From: Limonium bicolor | Lineage: Eukaryota; Streptophyta; Magnoliopsida; Caryophyllales; Plumbaginaceae | Direction: 5' to 3' | NCBI GenBank assembly: GCA_023374045.1 | Contig: CM041776.1 | Span: 315,816,722 to 315,880,721 of the forward strand | DNA length: 64,000 nucleotides | In this document: piece by piece, positions 22,440 through 35,600 of the stretch | Position numbering within the stretch: position 1 is the first letter of the stretch | Layout: each line of letters starts with the position of its first letter | Made by a program: the position numbers and the translations under genes | The notes under the pieces: model-generated | Told to the model about the DNA's origin: nothing | Database searches by the model: none | What the model saw: the letters and a program-made list of their open reading frames with translations, nothing else

Positions 22440-23390
22440 TGTTTTCTGTCTTATAGGCCAAATAAAGAGTTATAAAGATAAGAATTGGATTATTGATACA
22501 GAGGCATCAGAACATATATGCAGTGATAAAAGCATGTTTCTAGATCTAAACAATCTGTTGAAAAGCGCGAAATCACTATGCATGATGGTCATGTTCAAAT
22601 TGTTAGAAAACATGGAGATGTAAAATAAGGCAATAACTTCGTTTTGCATAATGTGCTTTTGGTATAAAAAAAAATCAAGTACAATCTTTCAGTAAGAAGA
22701 CTTGCCAAGCAACTAGGTTTACCTATCCCTTTACTAGCATGTGGCAAACTGAAGCCCAACTAGGTAGACATCCTACCAGATCGTACTCATTACACGCACC
22801 TCATAGGAAGGATAAACTTCATTTGTAATACCAGACTTGATATTTCATATCTAGTCAACATCTAAGTCAGTTTCTAAAGAAGCCAACGATAGAAGGTATA
22901 GATGCCTCAATACATCTACTAAGATATATCAAGGGAACTATCAGACAATGCAACTTACTCAATAACCAGCCCAACCTTGATCTAACAGCTTATTGCGATG
23001 TAGACTGGCTGTTGTACATTAGCGGACATATTGTGTTGCTAGGAGGTTCTGCAATAAGTTGGAAGTCCAAGAAACAAGAAAGAATAGCATTATCTACTGC
23101 GAAGTCATAAAACTGATCCAAGGGTTACAATAGAACTCACTTGGCTATCAAGATTGCTGGATGAACTAGGAGTAAAGGAAGTCACTCCTATTACTGTCAA
23201 CTGTGATTACCAAACAACTATTTACATAGCTAGAGACCCCGACCTTCCGAGCAGATAAAATATATAAAACTAGATTGTCATCTAGTTCAAGAGAAAATTC
23301 AAAGTGGTTAGATCACATCTCCAACATATATTAAGAGAACAACGATTGACAGACTTAGTCACTAAGCAACTCACAACTCGTGATTAAGAG
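22440..23390 (+). pseudogene. Ty1/copia polyprotein remnant lacking integrase and RT
   Basis: Protease-like WIIDTEASEHICSDKSMFLD (about 22486-22545) has the copia active-site context, with Glu where DTGAS/DSGAS has Gly. After a few hundred bases of unreadable sequence the text resumes in the RNase H region: IHLLRYIKGT, LTAYCDVDW, GGSAISWKSKKQERIALST, then IKLDCHLVQEKI (to about 23300). The copia HHCC, integrase core and YVDD regions that should sit between them are absent, so about 2.5 kb was deleted. Many stops are present. Confidence 0.7.
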
Positions 23391-23496
23391 TTTCTTCATA
23401 AAACAAGCTCATCCGGAGTATAGGACACACAATCGTCGGTTTTATTAGTTTATCCAATGATCAAGATTCGACCACACTAGTGCCCTGCATCTTGAG

Positions 23497-24078
23497 CAGG
23501 GGCGGATCCACTTGAGAGCAAATTATGTCAGATGACACATCATTTTTTTTAGTTTTGTTATTTGCAGTATACTTGTAAACAAAAAATAATAATAACTTGA
23601 CACACCACATTACAGATTTATATATTGTTATAGGCTTGTGGGTATTTTCAAATTTCTGTTCGAGTACTTTCTATTTAGTTATTTATTTCTTAAAAGCACT
23701 ACTTTTGACAATCTCAAACCTTATTATTTTTTTCCATTACAGTGCACTGGAACATTCAATGGTATTGTGACTTTCAAATTACCAAAAATTCAAGATTTTT
23801 TATCACAGTGGAGAATTCAAGTTGCTGGCACAACATTTTTCATAGGTGTGTTATACTATACCCAATGATGTTGTTATTCATAGGTTTAAAAACATATGAA
23901 AAGTTATAGAAATCTACTTTCATATAGATATTATAGCTTCTTGTTATATAATGTTATTGCTTCAATTTATTTATCAGCACATTGATTAATTGTGTATAAT
24001 ATTGTATAAAAGTAATGCTATTTTAAAATATAAAATTTTATATTTTAACACCCATATCCTAAATGGGGTCCGCCATTG
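23497..24078. mobile_element. hAT-like non-autonomous element, 582 bp
   Basis: The left terminus CAGGGGCGGATCC and the reverse complement of the right terminus CAATGGCGGACCCC are inverted. Flanking 8-mers ATCTTGAG (23489-23496) and ATATTGAG (24079-24086) match at 7 of 8. The interior holds a 76-codon open frame (23638-23868) with no hAT transposase motif. Confidence 0.75.
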
Positions 24079-24086
24079 ATATTGAG

Positions 24087-24918
24087 GAGGAGTAATGAGA
24101 AACCATACATCCCTTTATATCCTGTACGGATGTTTCAGTTAGTTAGCTTGTTATGTTAGTATTTTGTGACAGATAGGCTTTCTGTAAGAGTAAGTTGCTA
24201 TTGTTACAGAGAAGAAACCACTTGAATCAAATACAAAGAATTATTCATTGTTTTCAAAAGATGCAGTGCGAGAAAGAAAGAAAATAAATGAATGAACTAC
24301 TGCTAAATTTAAATATTGCAATGAAAAAAAAAACCGCAAAAAAAACTAATGATGATGATAATTGCCAAACCCACCACCAGCTAGGCGATGTTTCATAATG
24401 CAATAAAAGAATAAAAGTAAGATGCTCTCTTTAGGTTGAAGCGAATGATGATGTGTTACTATCATTTTCTGTATTATTTGTTTCTATTCATACATGATCC
24501 TTGCCGGGCCTTAATAATGGAGGGGGGCGGGTTGGGTCGGAAGAAACTTTTTTTTTCTTTTTTTCTTGAGATATGATTGTGTATGTGTGTGTTTATGTTT
24601 GGTATGATATTCGAGAATCTGACCTGGGTTTGGATGCGTTATTCATTTGTTCTTGATCTTGAATAATCATTTTTTCTTTAATTGTTTTCCTTTTTCAGTT
24701 GAACTGTCAACCAGAATAGACAAGCGATGGTTCACTTCAGACTTCAGATGTTGATGGTCAAGTACACACTTACCGTAGTCCTCTTCTCTCCCTTTTTTTT
24801 TTTTTTGGAAGAAACACTTATTTTTTCTGTAATAAATAGAATGCTTTCAAAAGGAGGAGTCATACGAAATGGGCTTCCAAAAGATAAGTTCAACAAAGAC
24901 ATGTTCCCGGAGAATAGT

Positions 24919-24950
<32 letters not shown>

Positions 24951-27128
24951 TATTCCTAGAGAGAGAACAGCCCAACCTTCATCTAAAAGCCCAAATCAAC
25001 TTGTTTGCAAAAACAAACGCATATATGGACCGGAAAGATGAAATCTTTCTCAATAAAAGAACATGAAATGAAGCCCAGGCAAGTGAGAATGAGTCAATCT
25101 ATCTGTCTTAAATTGTGCAGCCCAATAATGTTGCATTTCACATAGAACTTCTATCTGTTTTTTTTTTTTTGCTTATTTAGAAAAATAAAACTTTCATCTT
25201 ATCACTTTTTTTTTGTGCAAGGATTTCATCATTAACACTTAAAAAAAAAAAACAAACCGCTGCACAGCATTAAAACTTTTCTATATCTATTTCAAAAAAA
25301 AAAAACTTTTCTATATCAGTGTGCTACTATCATTCAGGGACGCGCATATAAACGTGCACATGCAGTAGAGTATCAAGTTGGTGGTTATTTTAAGATACTT
25401 TTTGGTTATTTTAAAAATACTATTAAAAATATAGAGTCATGAAATAACATTATCTTTATGTTTTAATTTAAAAAATGTCACTTTAGCTATAGAAAAAAAT
25501 ACATAAAGATCCTTTATTAGTTAACAAACTAGTTTATGACACTAACTTTACACAAAATTGATAATTATAATACATTATATAATTACAAAAATAAAACAAA
25601 GTAAAAAGAACAAAAATAGAAAAGTTATATAATCCTTTGAAAGCGACCATTAATTAATAAAAGAGGCCACAGATTATTACATATGTTTGTGGCTAAGTTA
25701 CTTCTTTTCAAGTATAATCTTAATTAGTTTTTTTTTTTTGAAGAGATATAATCTTAATTAGTTGAGCAGGGCGGAGTGTTGAATATGAGGTCTATTGTCA
25801 CAGATCAGAAATAGCTCGCTACTTCATTTTTGACGGTGGCTAAGTTGCTAAATGCTGATCGAAGATGATGTGAGATACCCGTCATTAGTGACTGAACCGG
25901 GCTTACCCTATAATATTCTTTTTTTGTACAGTCATAGAAAAATTAAGCAATTGACGACGTATATGTACTATCATGGCAACGGTAAATAATTTTGAGCTCT
26001 TTTTTTCCTGTAGGCTATTGAGTAAGCATGATTTATATCCCTCCTTTGATTGCACTCTTTCAATCAGTTAATCATAAAGCTCCAAAATATTTCCTCTCAA
26101 GTAATCATGATGACTACCATAACATTATATAAGAATCATTAGAATTATAATGGACATCATCAATCAACAATCATTAGAGTCTAGAGTAGCCTTCTTAAGT
26201 TTGAATTTTAATAACATGAACTCAGACCATATAGAACAGGTTTGAATGATTATTTTCATCATGTCAATATTTGAGCTCGTTATAACTTGAATTTTTGGTA
26301 AATAAAAATACTATAAATAATATCACTAATTATAAACTTGACTAAATAGTCTATCACTAGACATTATCTAGTCGTAATGAGAAACTGAAACTATTCTATT
26401 ATGATTATAAGTTGAGTTCGTTTTGACCCATGTGAATTTTCAGATCTATTTTTAAATTTGATTTAAAATGAAACAACACGATACATAACCTAATTTTGAG
26501 AGTTTTGCAATCCATCCCAATGTCGATACAACAGGAAGAAATAGACGATACCGACACACTTTTTTCGAAGACTATATATAGTTTCACCCAAAGATAAGAT
26601 ACAACTAGTAATTGGACCTAGAACATACAAACGACTTGCAAAGAGTTCTAGAAATTACTACCGAGAAGCACTGGATTTATATAGAATATTGCTTAGGTAA
26701 TCAATGGCACTATCTGACCATGAAAGTGAAAACGATCAAGAGGAATCCCCAGACATCTTAATGTTTAACAGGAGACTTTCTTGATTCGAACCTTTAGCAA
26801 CAAAAACAAAAACGGATGATCTATGCATCTGACCATGAGTACAACAAAAATAACAAAGATTTGGGAAAATCAACATTTAGGACCAATAACACAAGGAGAC
26901 AACTAAAAAAATCCGAAAAAAAGCACAAAAGATGTGTTGATTATTCCTAGAGTGGCACTAGTTTAACTGAAAGCTACATGCAAGCACTTCAAAGCATTCA
27001 AAGTCGACATATACTTTGGATTTGTACCAGATCTGGACGGGGCAAGTTATTGGAGGCTAGATATGAGAAGCGGTTGTTGTTGGTGGATGGAGAGCGAGCA
27101 TGTGGCAGCATAATTGGAGGAGATGGTG
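24087..27128. other. Spacer, no gene recognised
   Basis: AT-rich, with long A or T runs and an (AG)n tract near 24932-24950. A 17-bp direct repeat (TATAATCTTAATTAGTT) occurs at about 25709 and 25748. No coding signature found. Confidence 0.5.
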
Positions 27129-27374
27129 TGTTACGATTATATATGTTGGTTTATTTTATTTTTGTGGCTTGTGTTGAGTAGTGAAACGCTGCGTTGTTGG
27201 CTTAGTTTTTTACCGTTGAGTCTTGTAGTATTTAGGGGAAGTTGTTCCGGTACTGTTCTCTAAGTTTTTCAGTCGAAAAAGTTTATCCTCTCTTCTCTGT
27301 ATCACCGAACCCTAGATTTCTGGGTTCTGGATTTAGCAGATTACTAATCGAAGTAACGGGACCAAAGTTTATCA
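27129..27374 (+). repeat. 5' LTR of the copia element
   Basis: 246 bp, TGTTACGATT...AGTTTATCA. A TATATA-type core lies near its start (TTATATATG), a candidate U3 promoter element. It is matched by the 3' LTR except for one base and three bases. Confidence 0.92.
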
Positions 27375-27386
27375 TGGTATCAGAGC
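27375..27386 (+). other. Copia primer binding site (initiator Met-tRNA)
   Basis: TGGTATCAGAGC begins at the first base after the 5' LTR, complementary to the 3' end of plant initiator Met-tRNA. Confidence 0.92.
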
Positions 27387-27741
27387 ACCACAATCCAAGC
27401 TTCGGTTCGTAATCTCCATTATCGTTTTGTAAATCCTTCATCCTTTTCCTGTTCGTCGTCACCGATTTCTCGCCTTCTTTCATCGTTTCGCTTCTGGAGC
27501 ATCCTCATTCACATCCTGTTGTCGAAGCCACTGTTCTTGATTCGCCACTATCGTTTCGTCAAGGTTTCCCTCACCGCCTCATTCCTGAAGCTCGTCCATT
27601 CGCCTACAGTTGTCAAGGTCCCCATTCTTGTTTCGCCATCGCAGTTTTGATAAATCCCTTCCGCCATCCTTTTTTTCTTGAAGTTCTCGCTTCCCTTTAT
27701 TATATCAGACCTTTCACTTTCACTCATTTTTCCCTCACAAA

Positions 27742-28660
27742 ATGACGGATGGTACACCAAAAGTTAACACCGAAAAGGAAGAAAACGCTGGCGACAATGG
27801 AGATCCTCTTTTCTTGGCAAACTCCAAGCAACCTGGTCATGCTCTTGCAACAAAATTTGACGGACGTGGTTTCCCTTGCTGGAAGATGCAAGTCTCCATC
27901 GCCTTGGGAGCGAAAAACAAAATGGGGTTTGCAGACGGAAATGTAACCAAGCCCACAGATTCAGAACAGAAGGCGAAGGCATGGACGAGGTGCGACAACA
28001 TGGTCACGGCATGGCTTCTGATGAGCTTGGAGAAAAGAATTGCAGACAGTGTCCTTTTCATGCCGACGGCCGCCGAAATCTGGAAGGAGCTCTGTCGACG
28101 GTACGATGGAGCAGACGGGACAAAACTCTACGAGCTGGAACGTCGTCTTTCACAAACCAGGCAGGGAAGCGACACTATTGTCGATTATTTCACCAAAGTC
28201 AAGCTTCTATGGGATGAGATCGATGCAAGCAAGACCATTCCCACATGTACATGCCAACGCTGCACTTGTGATGCAACTAAGGGGTTCAAAGAATATATCA
28301 GGGTTAGAAGATTAATCCAATTCTTGATGGGGCTTGAGGAAAAATATAGTGTGATCAGAGGGAATATACTGATGCAAGACCCTCTTCCGTCGATAGGGGT
28401 GGTATTTTCCCACTTAATCCAAGAAGAGAGACAAAAGACCCTCAGCAGGAACACAAATTCTGAATCCTCTTCACTATCATTTGCATCTGAGCAGGGCAGA
28501 AAAGGTAGCTACCGGGACAAAGCTCAAACCCTAGAAGAACCAACATTCAGTGTAGCCACTGCAACAAAATGGGCCACACAGAAGATCGATGCTTTCAAAA
28601 AATTGGGTACCCTCAGGGATGGAGAAGCCCAAGAATGAAGAGGAGTGCTGCGAATGCTTC
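27742..28660 (+). pseudogene. Copia gag with CCHC knuckle, one frameshift
   Basis: From Met 27742 the ORF reads as copia Gag of the UBN2/Retrotran_gag type: KFDGRGFPCWKMQVSIALGA, WTRCDNMVTAWLLMSLEKRI, AAEIWKELCRRYDG, LYELERRLSQTRQG, VDYFTKVKLLWDEI and RLIQFLMGLEEKY. A Cys cluster CTCQRCTC (about 28245-28270) is typical of plant copia Gag. The zinc knuckle CSHCNKMGHTEDRC (CX2CX4HX4C, about 28550-28592) is read one frame off, after a likely one-A loss near 28540. Confidence 0.88.
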
Positions 28661-31600
28661 AAACCTCCTGGATTCCAGAGAAGAGGATCAGAGAAATGAT
28701 GAAAGAGACCCATTTGGTGGAATACTCTCAGGAGACCAGATGAGCAGACTGTTTGAGTACATCAGCAAGAACCAAGACAGTCTCAAGACAAGTCAGCAAA
28801 CAAACAAACCACCTAATGGTGGTTTCGGTGGTAAGACTTTAACACTGCACCTTGCTTTAATTCTGGTGATAAAACCTTCAACTCTGCATCTTGCTTGAGA
28901 TTTATGAATTATTTAAGTATGAATGTGGAAAAGGATGATATATTTAATAATTTAGATTGGATTCTAGATTCCGGTGCTTCCGACCATATGTGTGGGGATT
29001 TGAAACTATTTAGTAAATATGTTGAACTGGAAAAACCCCATACGATTGGAATGCCCGATGGTCACCCTCAATATGTGAAAATTATGGGAGAGGTTGTCAT
29101 TAATAATTTGATAACCTTGAAGGATGTTTTATTCGTGCCTGCATTTAAGTTTAATTTGGTGTCCATTAGTAAGTTATCTCATGACATGAAAGGGAAATTT
29201 GTATTTGATTCCAAAATGTGTTTTTATTAGGGCTGTGATAGCAATAAACCTGTTCAGATTGGGAAAATCAACAGAGGGCTGTATGTTCTAGGCTATGGGG
29301 CAGATAGAATCGATGAAGAAAGCCTTACTTCTGAATTTTGTGCTTGTACTGATAGAAATGTTATTTTAGGATTTGATTGTAAAGAAAAGATGAGCCTACT
29401 GCATCATAGACTTGGGCATATCCCAAAAGAAAAAATTGTAAGACTTGGTTTGGTTGAAAAAGGTGAAGCAAATAAGCAATTCATGTGTGAATCATGTTCT
29501 AGATCAAAGAGTAAAAGACTCCTTTTAATTCTGTCTCCTTGAAAACATATGATTTGTTTGATCTGATCCATGCTGACCTATGGGGCCCTTATAAGACAAA
29601 GACATATGATGGCCACTCTTATTTCCTCACTTTAGTTGATCATAAAAGCAGGGCAACATGGATACACTTGTGTTCTTCTAAATCTGAATCTTTTGAAATC
29701 ATCATTCACTTCTTTAAAATGATTCATAACCAGTTCAATAAAAGGGTTAAGATTTTAAGAACAGATAATGCCTATGAGCTAGGCAGTTCTAGGGCAGCCT
29801 CTGAATTTCTTAAAAATAATGGCATTGTTCATCACACTACTTGCATTCACACACCACAGCAGAATGGCGTTGTAGAAAGAAAACATAGGCACATTCTTGA
29901 AACCACACGCTCTTTAATGTTTCATTCTAAAGTACCGCTAAGTTTTTGGGGTGACAGTGTCATGACTGCTGCATATTTGATAAATAGAATGCCACTGAGT
30001 AGTATAGATATGAAAAGCCCTTATGAGATTATTTATAAAGAAAAGCCAAATTATGATGAACTGAGATGCTTTGGATGTCTCTGTTTTGCCAACATTAATA
30101 AACCATTGCATGATAAATTTGGTTCTAAATCAGTTAAAGGAATCTTCCTTGGGTACGCTTATGGTAAGAAAGGGTACAAAGTTTTAGACTTGGACAACAA
30201 TAAATTATTTTTAACAGAGATGTTGTTTTTCATGATAACTTGTATCCTTTTAGAGGTGAGTTACATGGGAACCATAAAGAGACTTACACGGACGAAAACT
30301 GGACTAACAATTTCTTCTATGAGAATTTTGATTATGAAAGTGAGACAGATGTTTCTTTGAACATCGAAGAAGAAACTGGTGCTGGTTCAGAAATGGTGGA
30401 CCAAACACACGTTGTGGAAGAGCAAAGATTGGGAGAGGTTGATGGAAATTTACAAGACCAAGGCCCAGCTGCTACAATTCCAGATGAAGAAGTTCCAGTC
30501 AGACGCTCCACCAGAGAGAGACATCAACCGAAACATCTGGAAGAATACATTGTAGGAAGTACCTGCAAGCCTGAAAAAGATAAGTTCTTTTCTGATTGTT
30601 TCTCACTCATACTGAATGATAGAATAACTAGGGCTGCTCTGTCTGGTTCCCAAACTGTGGACTGTATGCTGGGATCAGAAAATGAGAAAGAAACCTTTGC
30701 TTCTTCTGATCTGTCCAGAAACTGTGCATATGTTTTTTCTGCTGAAGCTTCCTCTTATAACTGTGCTAATACTAATTCATTGGTTTTTGCTGAACCCGTG
30801 ACGTATACTGAGGCTGTTAGAAGTCCCCATTGGAAAGATGCTGTGAATAATGAGTTTAGGGCCCTAGACAACAATAAGACTTGGGAGATAGTTGAGTTGC
30901 CCCCTGGAAAGAAGCCCATTAGATGTAAGTGGGTGTTAAGATAAAACTTCATGCTGATGGATCATTAGAAAGGTATAAAGCTAGGTTAGTGGCAAAGGGC
31001 TATACCCAAAGGTATGGAATAGACTATTTAGAGACCTTTTCTCGGTGGTAAAGTTTACCACTATCAAGGCTTTAATTTCTCTTGCGGTAAAGAGGGTCTG
31101 GCATATAGGACAGTTAGACATTAATAATGCCTTTCTCCATGGCGATTTAGATGAAGATGTATTCATGGAGATTCCAGAGGGGCACCCCTTAGAAAATTCT
31201 GGTAAGGTCTGTAAGCTTAAGAAATCCCTATATGGTCTGAAGCAGGCGTCTAGGCAGTGGCATGAAAAACTCAGTAGGTTCCTAGGAAGTTTGGGTTTTG
31301 TGTAGTCCTTAAATGATTATTCCTTGTTCTCTAAAAAGGCTGATGGTAAATGTTGTTTTCTGGTGGTTTATGTGATGATATTCTAGTTACAGGGGATGAT
31401 ATAGGACTGATCAGGACTATTAAACTTGAATTGGACAGAAAGTTTAAGATAAAGGATTTGGGACATCTAAGCTTCTTCTTGGGTATGCAGTTTCTGCGTA
31501 CAACAGATGGAATTCTATTAGTACAAAAGGCTTATTGTGACAGTTTAGTTAAAGAATTTGGGTGTGATAACCAGAAATCTGTGGTCAGTCCTCTAGAGGT

Positions 31601-32330
31601 TAATGTTAAGTTAAGGAGAAACGAGGGAGAACCCTTTGGCTGATCCTAGTGTATATAGACGTTTAATTGGAAGAATAAGTTTCTTATCTCATAGTAGGCC
31701 TGATTTATGTTATGCAATACAAGTCTTGAGCCAGTTCTTGGATTCTCCCTCTGTTTTGCATTTCCAGGCAGCTTTACATACTCTTAAATATATTAAAGGA
31801 ACTGCAGGATATGGTCTTCTGTTTAATAATAAGTCAGATTATGATTTAGTGGCTTTCTGTGATACCGATTGGGCTGGGTGCCCAAATACGAGGCGCTCTA
31901 TTAGTGGGTATTATATCTGTTTTGGAGGGAGCCCTTTATCGTGGAAATCTAAAAAACAATCTTCTGTGGCCTTATCTTCTGCAGAGTCTGAATATAGAGC
32001 TATGCGGCAGGTGACTGTGGAGCTTAGCTGGCTCACGAGACTGCTGAATGAGTTGGGAGTGGAAAGCATAATTCCGGTACCGGTCAAGTCAGACAGTCAG
32101 GCGGCCATCCACATAGCCAGAAATCCTGTTCTGCATGAAAGAACAAAGCATGTAGAGCTGGATGTGCACTTTGTAAGGGAGAAGCTTCAGGAAGGTTAAT
32201 TTCGGTGGAGTTTGTGCCTTCTAGAGATCAACTTGCGGATTTGTTAACAAAGCCTTTGCCTGGAAAGAGGTACCCGGTTCTGGTCAAGAAACTAGGGATG
32301 AGAAGCTGCCCAGTAGAAGTCACGTAGTAC
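28660..32330 (+). pseudogene. Copia protease, integrase, RT and RNase H, multiply frameshifted
   Basis: In order: protease WILDSGASDHMCGD (about 28960); pre-integrase zinc region LLHHRLGHIP...CESC (about 29400-29490); integrase core DLIHADLWGPY, RILRTDNAYE and HHTTCIHTPQQNGVVERKHR (29560-29890); KGIFLGYAYGKKGYKV; the junction motif VVFHD, off frame near 30220; RT start WKDAVNNEF, LDINNAFLHGDLDEDVFME and KLKKSLYGLKQASRQWH (31105-31265); the YVDD site near 31369-31380, broken by loss of one G; RNase H SRPDLCYAIQVLSQF, DTDWAGCPNTRRSISGY and KKQSSVALSSAESEYRA. Breaks lie near 28836, 29511, 30218, 30934, 31043, 31373, 31634 and 32196; TAG stops are at 29228-29230 and 31303-31305. These ORFs could not make a polyprotein as sequenced. 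Confidence 0.9.
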
Positions 32331-32349
32331 ACTTGCGATCTGCAAATAT

Positions 32350-32363
32350 TTGAGGGGGGGGGG
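32350..32363 (+). other. Copia polypurine tract
   Basis: The purine stretch TGAGGGGGGGGGG abuts the TG start of the 3' LTR, the expected plus-strand primer. Its G-run is a length-prone homopolymer. Confidence 0.85.
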
Positions 32364-32612
32364 TGTTACGATTATATATGTTGGTTTATTTTATTTTTGT
32401 GGCTTGTGTTGAGTAGTGAAACGCTGCGTTGTTGGCTTAGTTTTTTACCGTTGAGTCTTGTAGTATTTAGGGGAAGTTGTTCTGGTACTGTTCTCTAAGT
32501 TTTTCAGTCGAAAAAGTTTATCCTCTCTTCTTCTCTGTATCACCGAACCCTAGATTTCTGGGTTCTGGATTTAGCAGATTACTAATCGAAGTAACGGGAC
32601 CAAAGTTTATCA
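32364..32612 (+). repeat. 3' LTR of the copia element
   Basis: 249 bp; differs from the 5' LTR by T for C in GTTCTGG and by an extra TTC in a CTTCTTCT run. Ends TTTATCA. Confidence 0.92.
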
Positions 32613-35600
32613 AAGAACAACCTGAAAGCTCATCGGAAAGGGACTATGTCACTGAATATAAACAATTATTGAGTAAATTTAAAGAAGAAAGAGAATTTAG
32701 GACTGAAAATAGCTGTAAAGAAACAACCAAAACAACAAAAGAAAAGAGAAGAAAGGAAGAGAGGAGACAGCTTTCCTCCATCTCTCTCACCCCAAGGCGT
32801 TTATTACTGGCTCACTTTTTTCGAACATAATAACTGTTTTTCTAGTACTTCTTCTACGGCTATAGTTTTGCACATCTTTACGTGTGATTTTTTTTTTAAA
32901 AAAAAAATTCAGAGTTCAACCAAGTGTTATATATGTTGTTCTCCATAATTGAAGATCAATGGTAGTTTCTTATACTTACGATTACACTTCATAATAATAT
33001 CCCACTTACGGTGAGTACTTGTATTTCAATTTCAAAAATTTCCCAAGCTTGGCTTTTGATTTAGGATGTGTATATCTGGGCCTTTAGAGTCTAATTAATG
33101 ATAATGATAGTAATCATATATAATCTTACACACACCCACATTCGCAAGTGCATTGCTCTCTGAAACATATTAGAAATCTTGAATTGACAGCTCACTTCTT
33201 TTGTCATTATTCACACATAATAATTAAACCTTTTGAGTGTACATCTTCAAATTGATTTGTTATTTGAGCCGCGGCTTCAAAGTGTACTACTAGAGCATGC
33301 AATTAGGTTACCAACCAAGTTCCTTAATAACATGGCCAATAATTAACTTACTAAACCCTATAGAGTTATTCTTTTTCCCTGAGACTAGACCCATGTGTCT
33401 AGTGTTTCCACATTGATTTAGGTGTTTTGGAATGAAGAATCTAACCCTTTTTGTGTGAGACGCAGATGCATCTTAAAAAGCTGTAAATTGAATCTTTTAT
33501 TTTGGACAAATGAACTATATAATTGCCTTAGTTATATTATATATAGGAGGGGGGACCAATCGATCAAGAGTGATTTGTTTATATAAGTACATAAACATGC
33601 ATCAATCTTGATACTATATGCAACTGAATATAAAGGAGTAGTGTATGCAAATCCCTAGGCAGGCAGGCCGGGAGATATTCTAATTGTATATAGCTAGGGC
33701 AGGGGGACCATCCTCCAAGATCGGATATCAGGACATGTACTACTCAAAGGCATGCAGCTTCCCAAGGTAGCTACTACCCAGAGATGAAACAACATTATGT
33801 GGATGCGTATAGATAAGTAGCAGTTGGTTATTTAAAGCAATATCAACAAATCAAATCTTATACTATATCAATGTTCCAAAATATGGCTGCAAGATACTTT
33901 GTTCTCAGTGCGCCACACAGGGTTTCATTACTTACCTATCTGCGCGCGCAACTTTCCATGTGTAGAAATGACTTTCTTCATAAACAATTAATTATTCTTA
34001 TACGCACTCCACTTTACAATCTCAAAACATAATAGGATGAAAAATATTTTTACATAAAAATTAATATTAATCAATCAAAACAAGATAGGATATTTTAGTG
34101 ATTATATTAGATAAATATAGCATACATAAAAGACAAAATGGCTCAATTTAATGAAATTATTTGGGTAGAATAAGGCTCTTTTTAGTAGATAATGTTAAAA
34201 GTTTGACTCATTATGTCTCAGCCTTGGTTACATTAATGTAGTATTACTATTTCTTATAAATAAAGAAATTAAATCAGTTTCTAGGTTGTGAGATCGGACA
34301 CAAATCAAAAAACCTTGACGATCAGCGCAATGGAGCTTTCTGGGTTGACATGCTGTAACTTGGAATACTTGAACCCAAAATCAAACCGGACATGGACCAG
34401 ACTTACCCTAGCGTTTTATGTTAATTTCCTTCAATTTCGTGACAAACCCAGCATAATGAAGAATTCCAAATATTTCTTTGATTTCCTCAGCAATATGAAC
34501 TACTTGTCCACCATTAAAAACTTTGTAGCTTCATATAATTGTTTCTCTTTTTCCCATGAAATTGTGTAGAGAGTACTACTGATTGGTGTTCGTGAAGATC
34601 TCGTAAAAACTGCTAATCAAAAGCATCAATACCCACTTTCCAGACTGATTAATACTCAGATTTGATATATCTAATGAGAATTTCAATCAATATTCTATTT
34701 GCAAGATCTTGAGTTCATTTCAAGTTAGAATCCACACAAAACGAGGAGGAAGCTGCTCCCCAAACACTACAAGTATCTTGTAATATCCGGCGGTATTCTG
34801 ATTTCATGATTTCGTAAGTGCGCAGTATATTTAGGTTTGATTTAAACCTTTCCCCAAAAAAAAGTGAGTATTTTAAGGAAAAAAAAGAGGTGAGTTTTAA
34901 CTTAAACATAACATTAATTACGTAAAAAACTTAATATTGTACTGAGATTCGTGCAACTATATGCACGGTTTTCGGTTGAGATGGGATACTAATTTATATT
35001 AATAGTGCTATCTATTTCTTAGTCAGACAGATGATAAAAAAAATAATTTTTGGAAAAAAAAAATTGCAGGGGAAAAGGAACTCCACTTAGAGCACCTACA
35101 ATAAGAAGAGTGGTCGGAGAGTGAAGAAAGGAAGTAGTGAACTGAACAAGAGGAGACTGAAGAAGCAAAGGAATTATATATTAAACAGCAAACGAATTAC
35201 TATCAATTGGTTGAATGAGGAGTTGGTTTCCACTTTAAATTCAGTATACATTAGCTTTAGATGGATCTTTCTAATAAACTAAGTGAAATCGAGGGCACTA
35301 CCAAACAAACTTTTTATAATACATAGGAATAAAAAGAAAAATTAATTTAGTTCACCAAAAACAAACTTTTGAAATAACATGCTTCTTAAAAGTTACCCAC
35401 TCTCATGTCAAGTTTGAATAGATAAATCTCTATTTATGTTCTTTAAGGCGTGTAAAGTTATTGAAAGAAAAAAGAAACTGAAATCCACCACTAGTAACTC
35501 GTATTAAAAGGTCTTTACTCCCTCCAAAACTGATCATGTCCACATCATTGGTGCCTGTGGGTTTCTAAGAAAAACATATTTGGTGCCTTTGCAACTGTCA

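Larger units (their letters stand above)
27129..32612 (+). mobile_element. Ty1/copia LTR retrotransposon with near-identical LTRs
   Basis: The LTRs at 27129-27374 and 32364-32612 frame a PBS, gag, a protease-integrase-RT-RNase H region in copia order, and a polypurine tract. The LTRs differ by one C/T change and one 3-bp TTC indel, so insertion was recent. The flanks do not match (TGGTG before, AAGAA after), so no target duplication is visible. The coding chain is interrupted about ten times by single-base indels and twice by TAG where copia proteins usually have Gln. This mix of young LTRs and broken frame is examined in the findings. Confidence 0.92.

Noticed and set aside
23638..23868. 76-codon ORF within the hAT-like element as a captured gene
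   Set aside because: Phe/Leu-rich product from AT-rich sequence without motif; nothing shows a host gene origin.
35090..35230. MITE beginning GAGCACCTACAATAAG, with a possible partner at 51570
   Set aside because: No inverted partner end or target duplication at either site.
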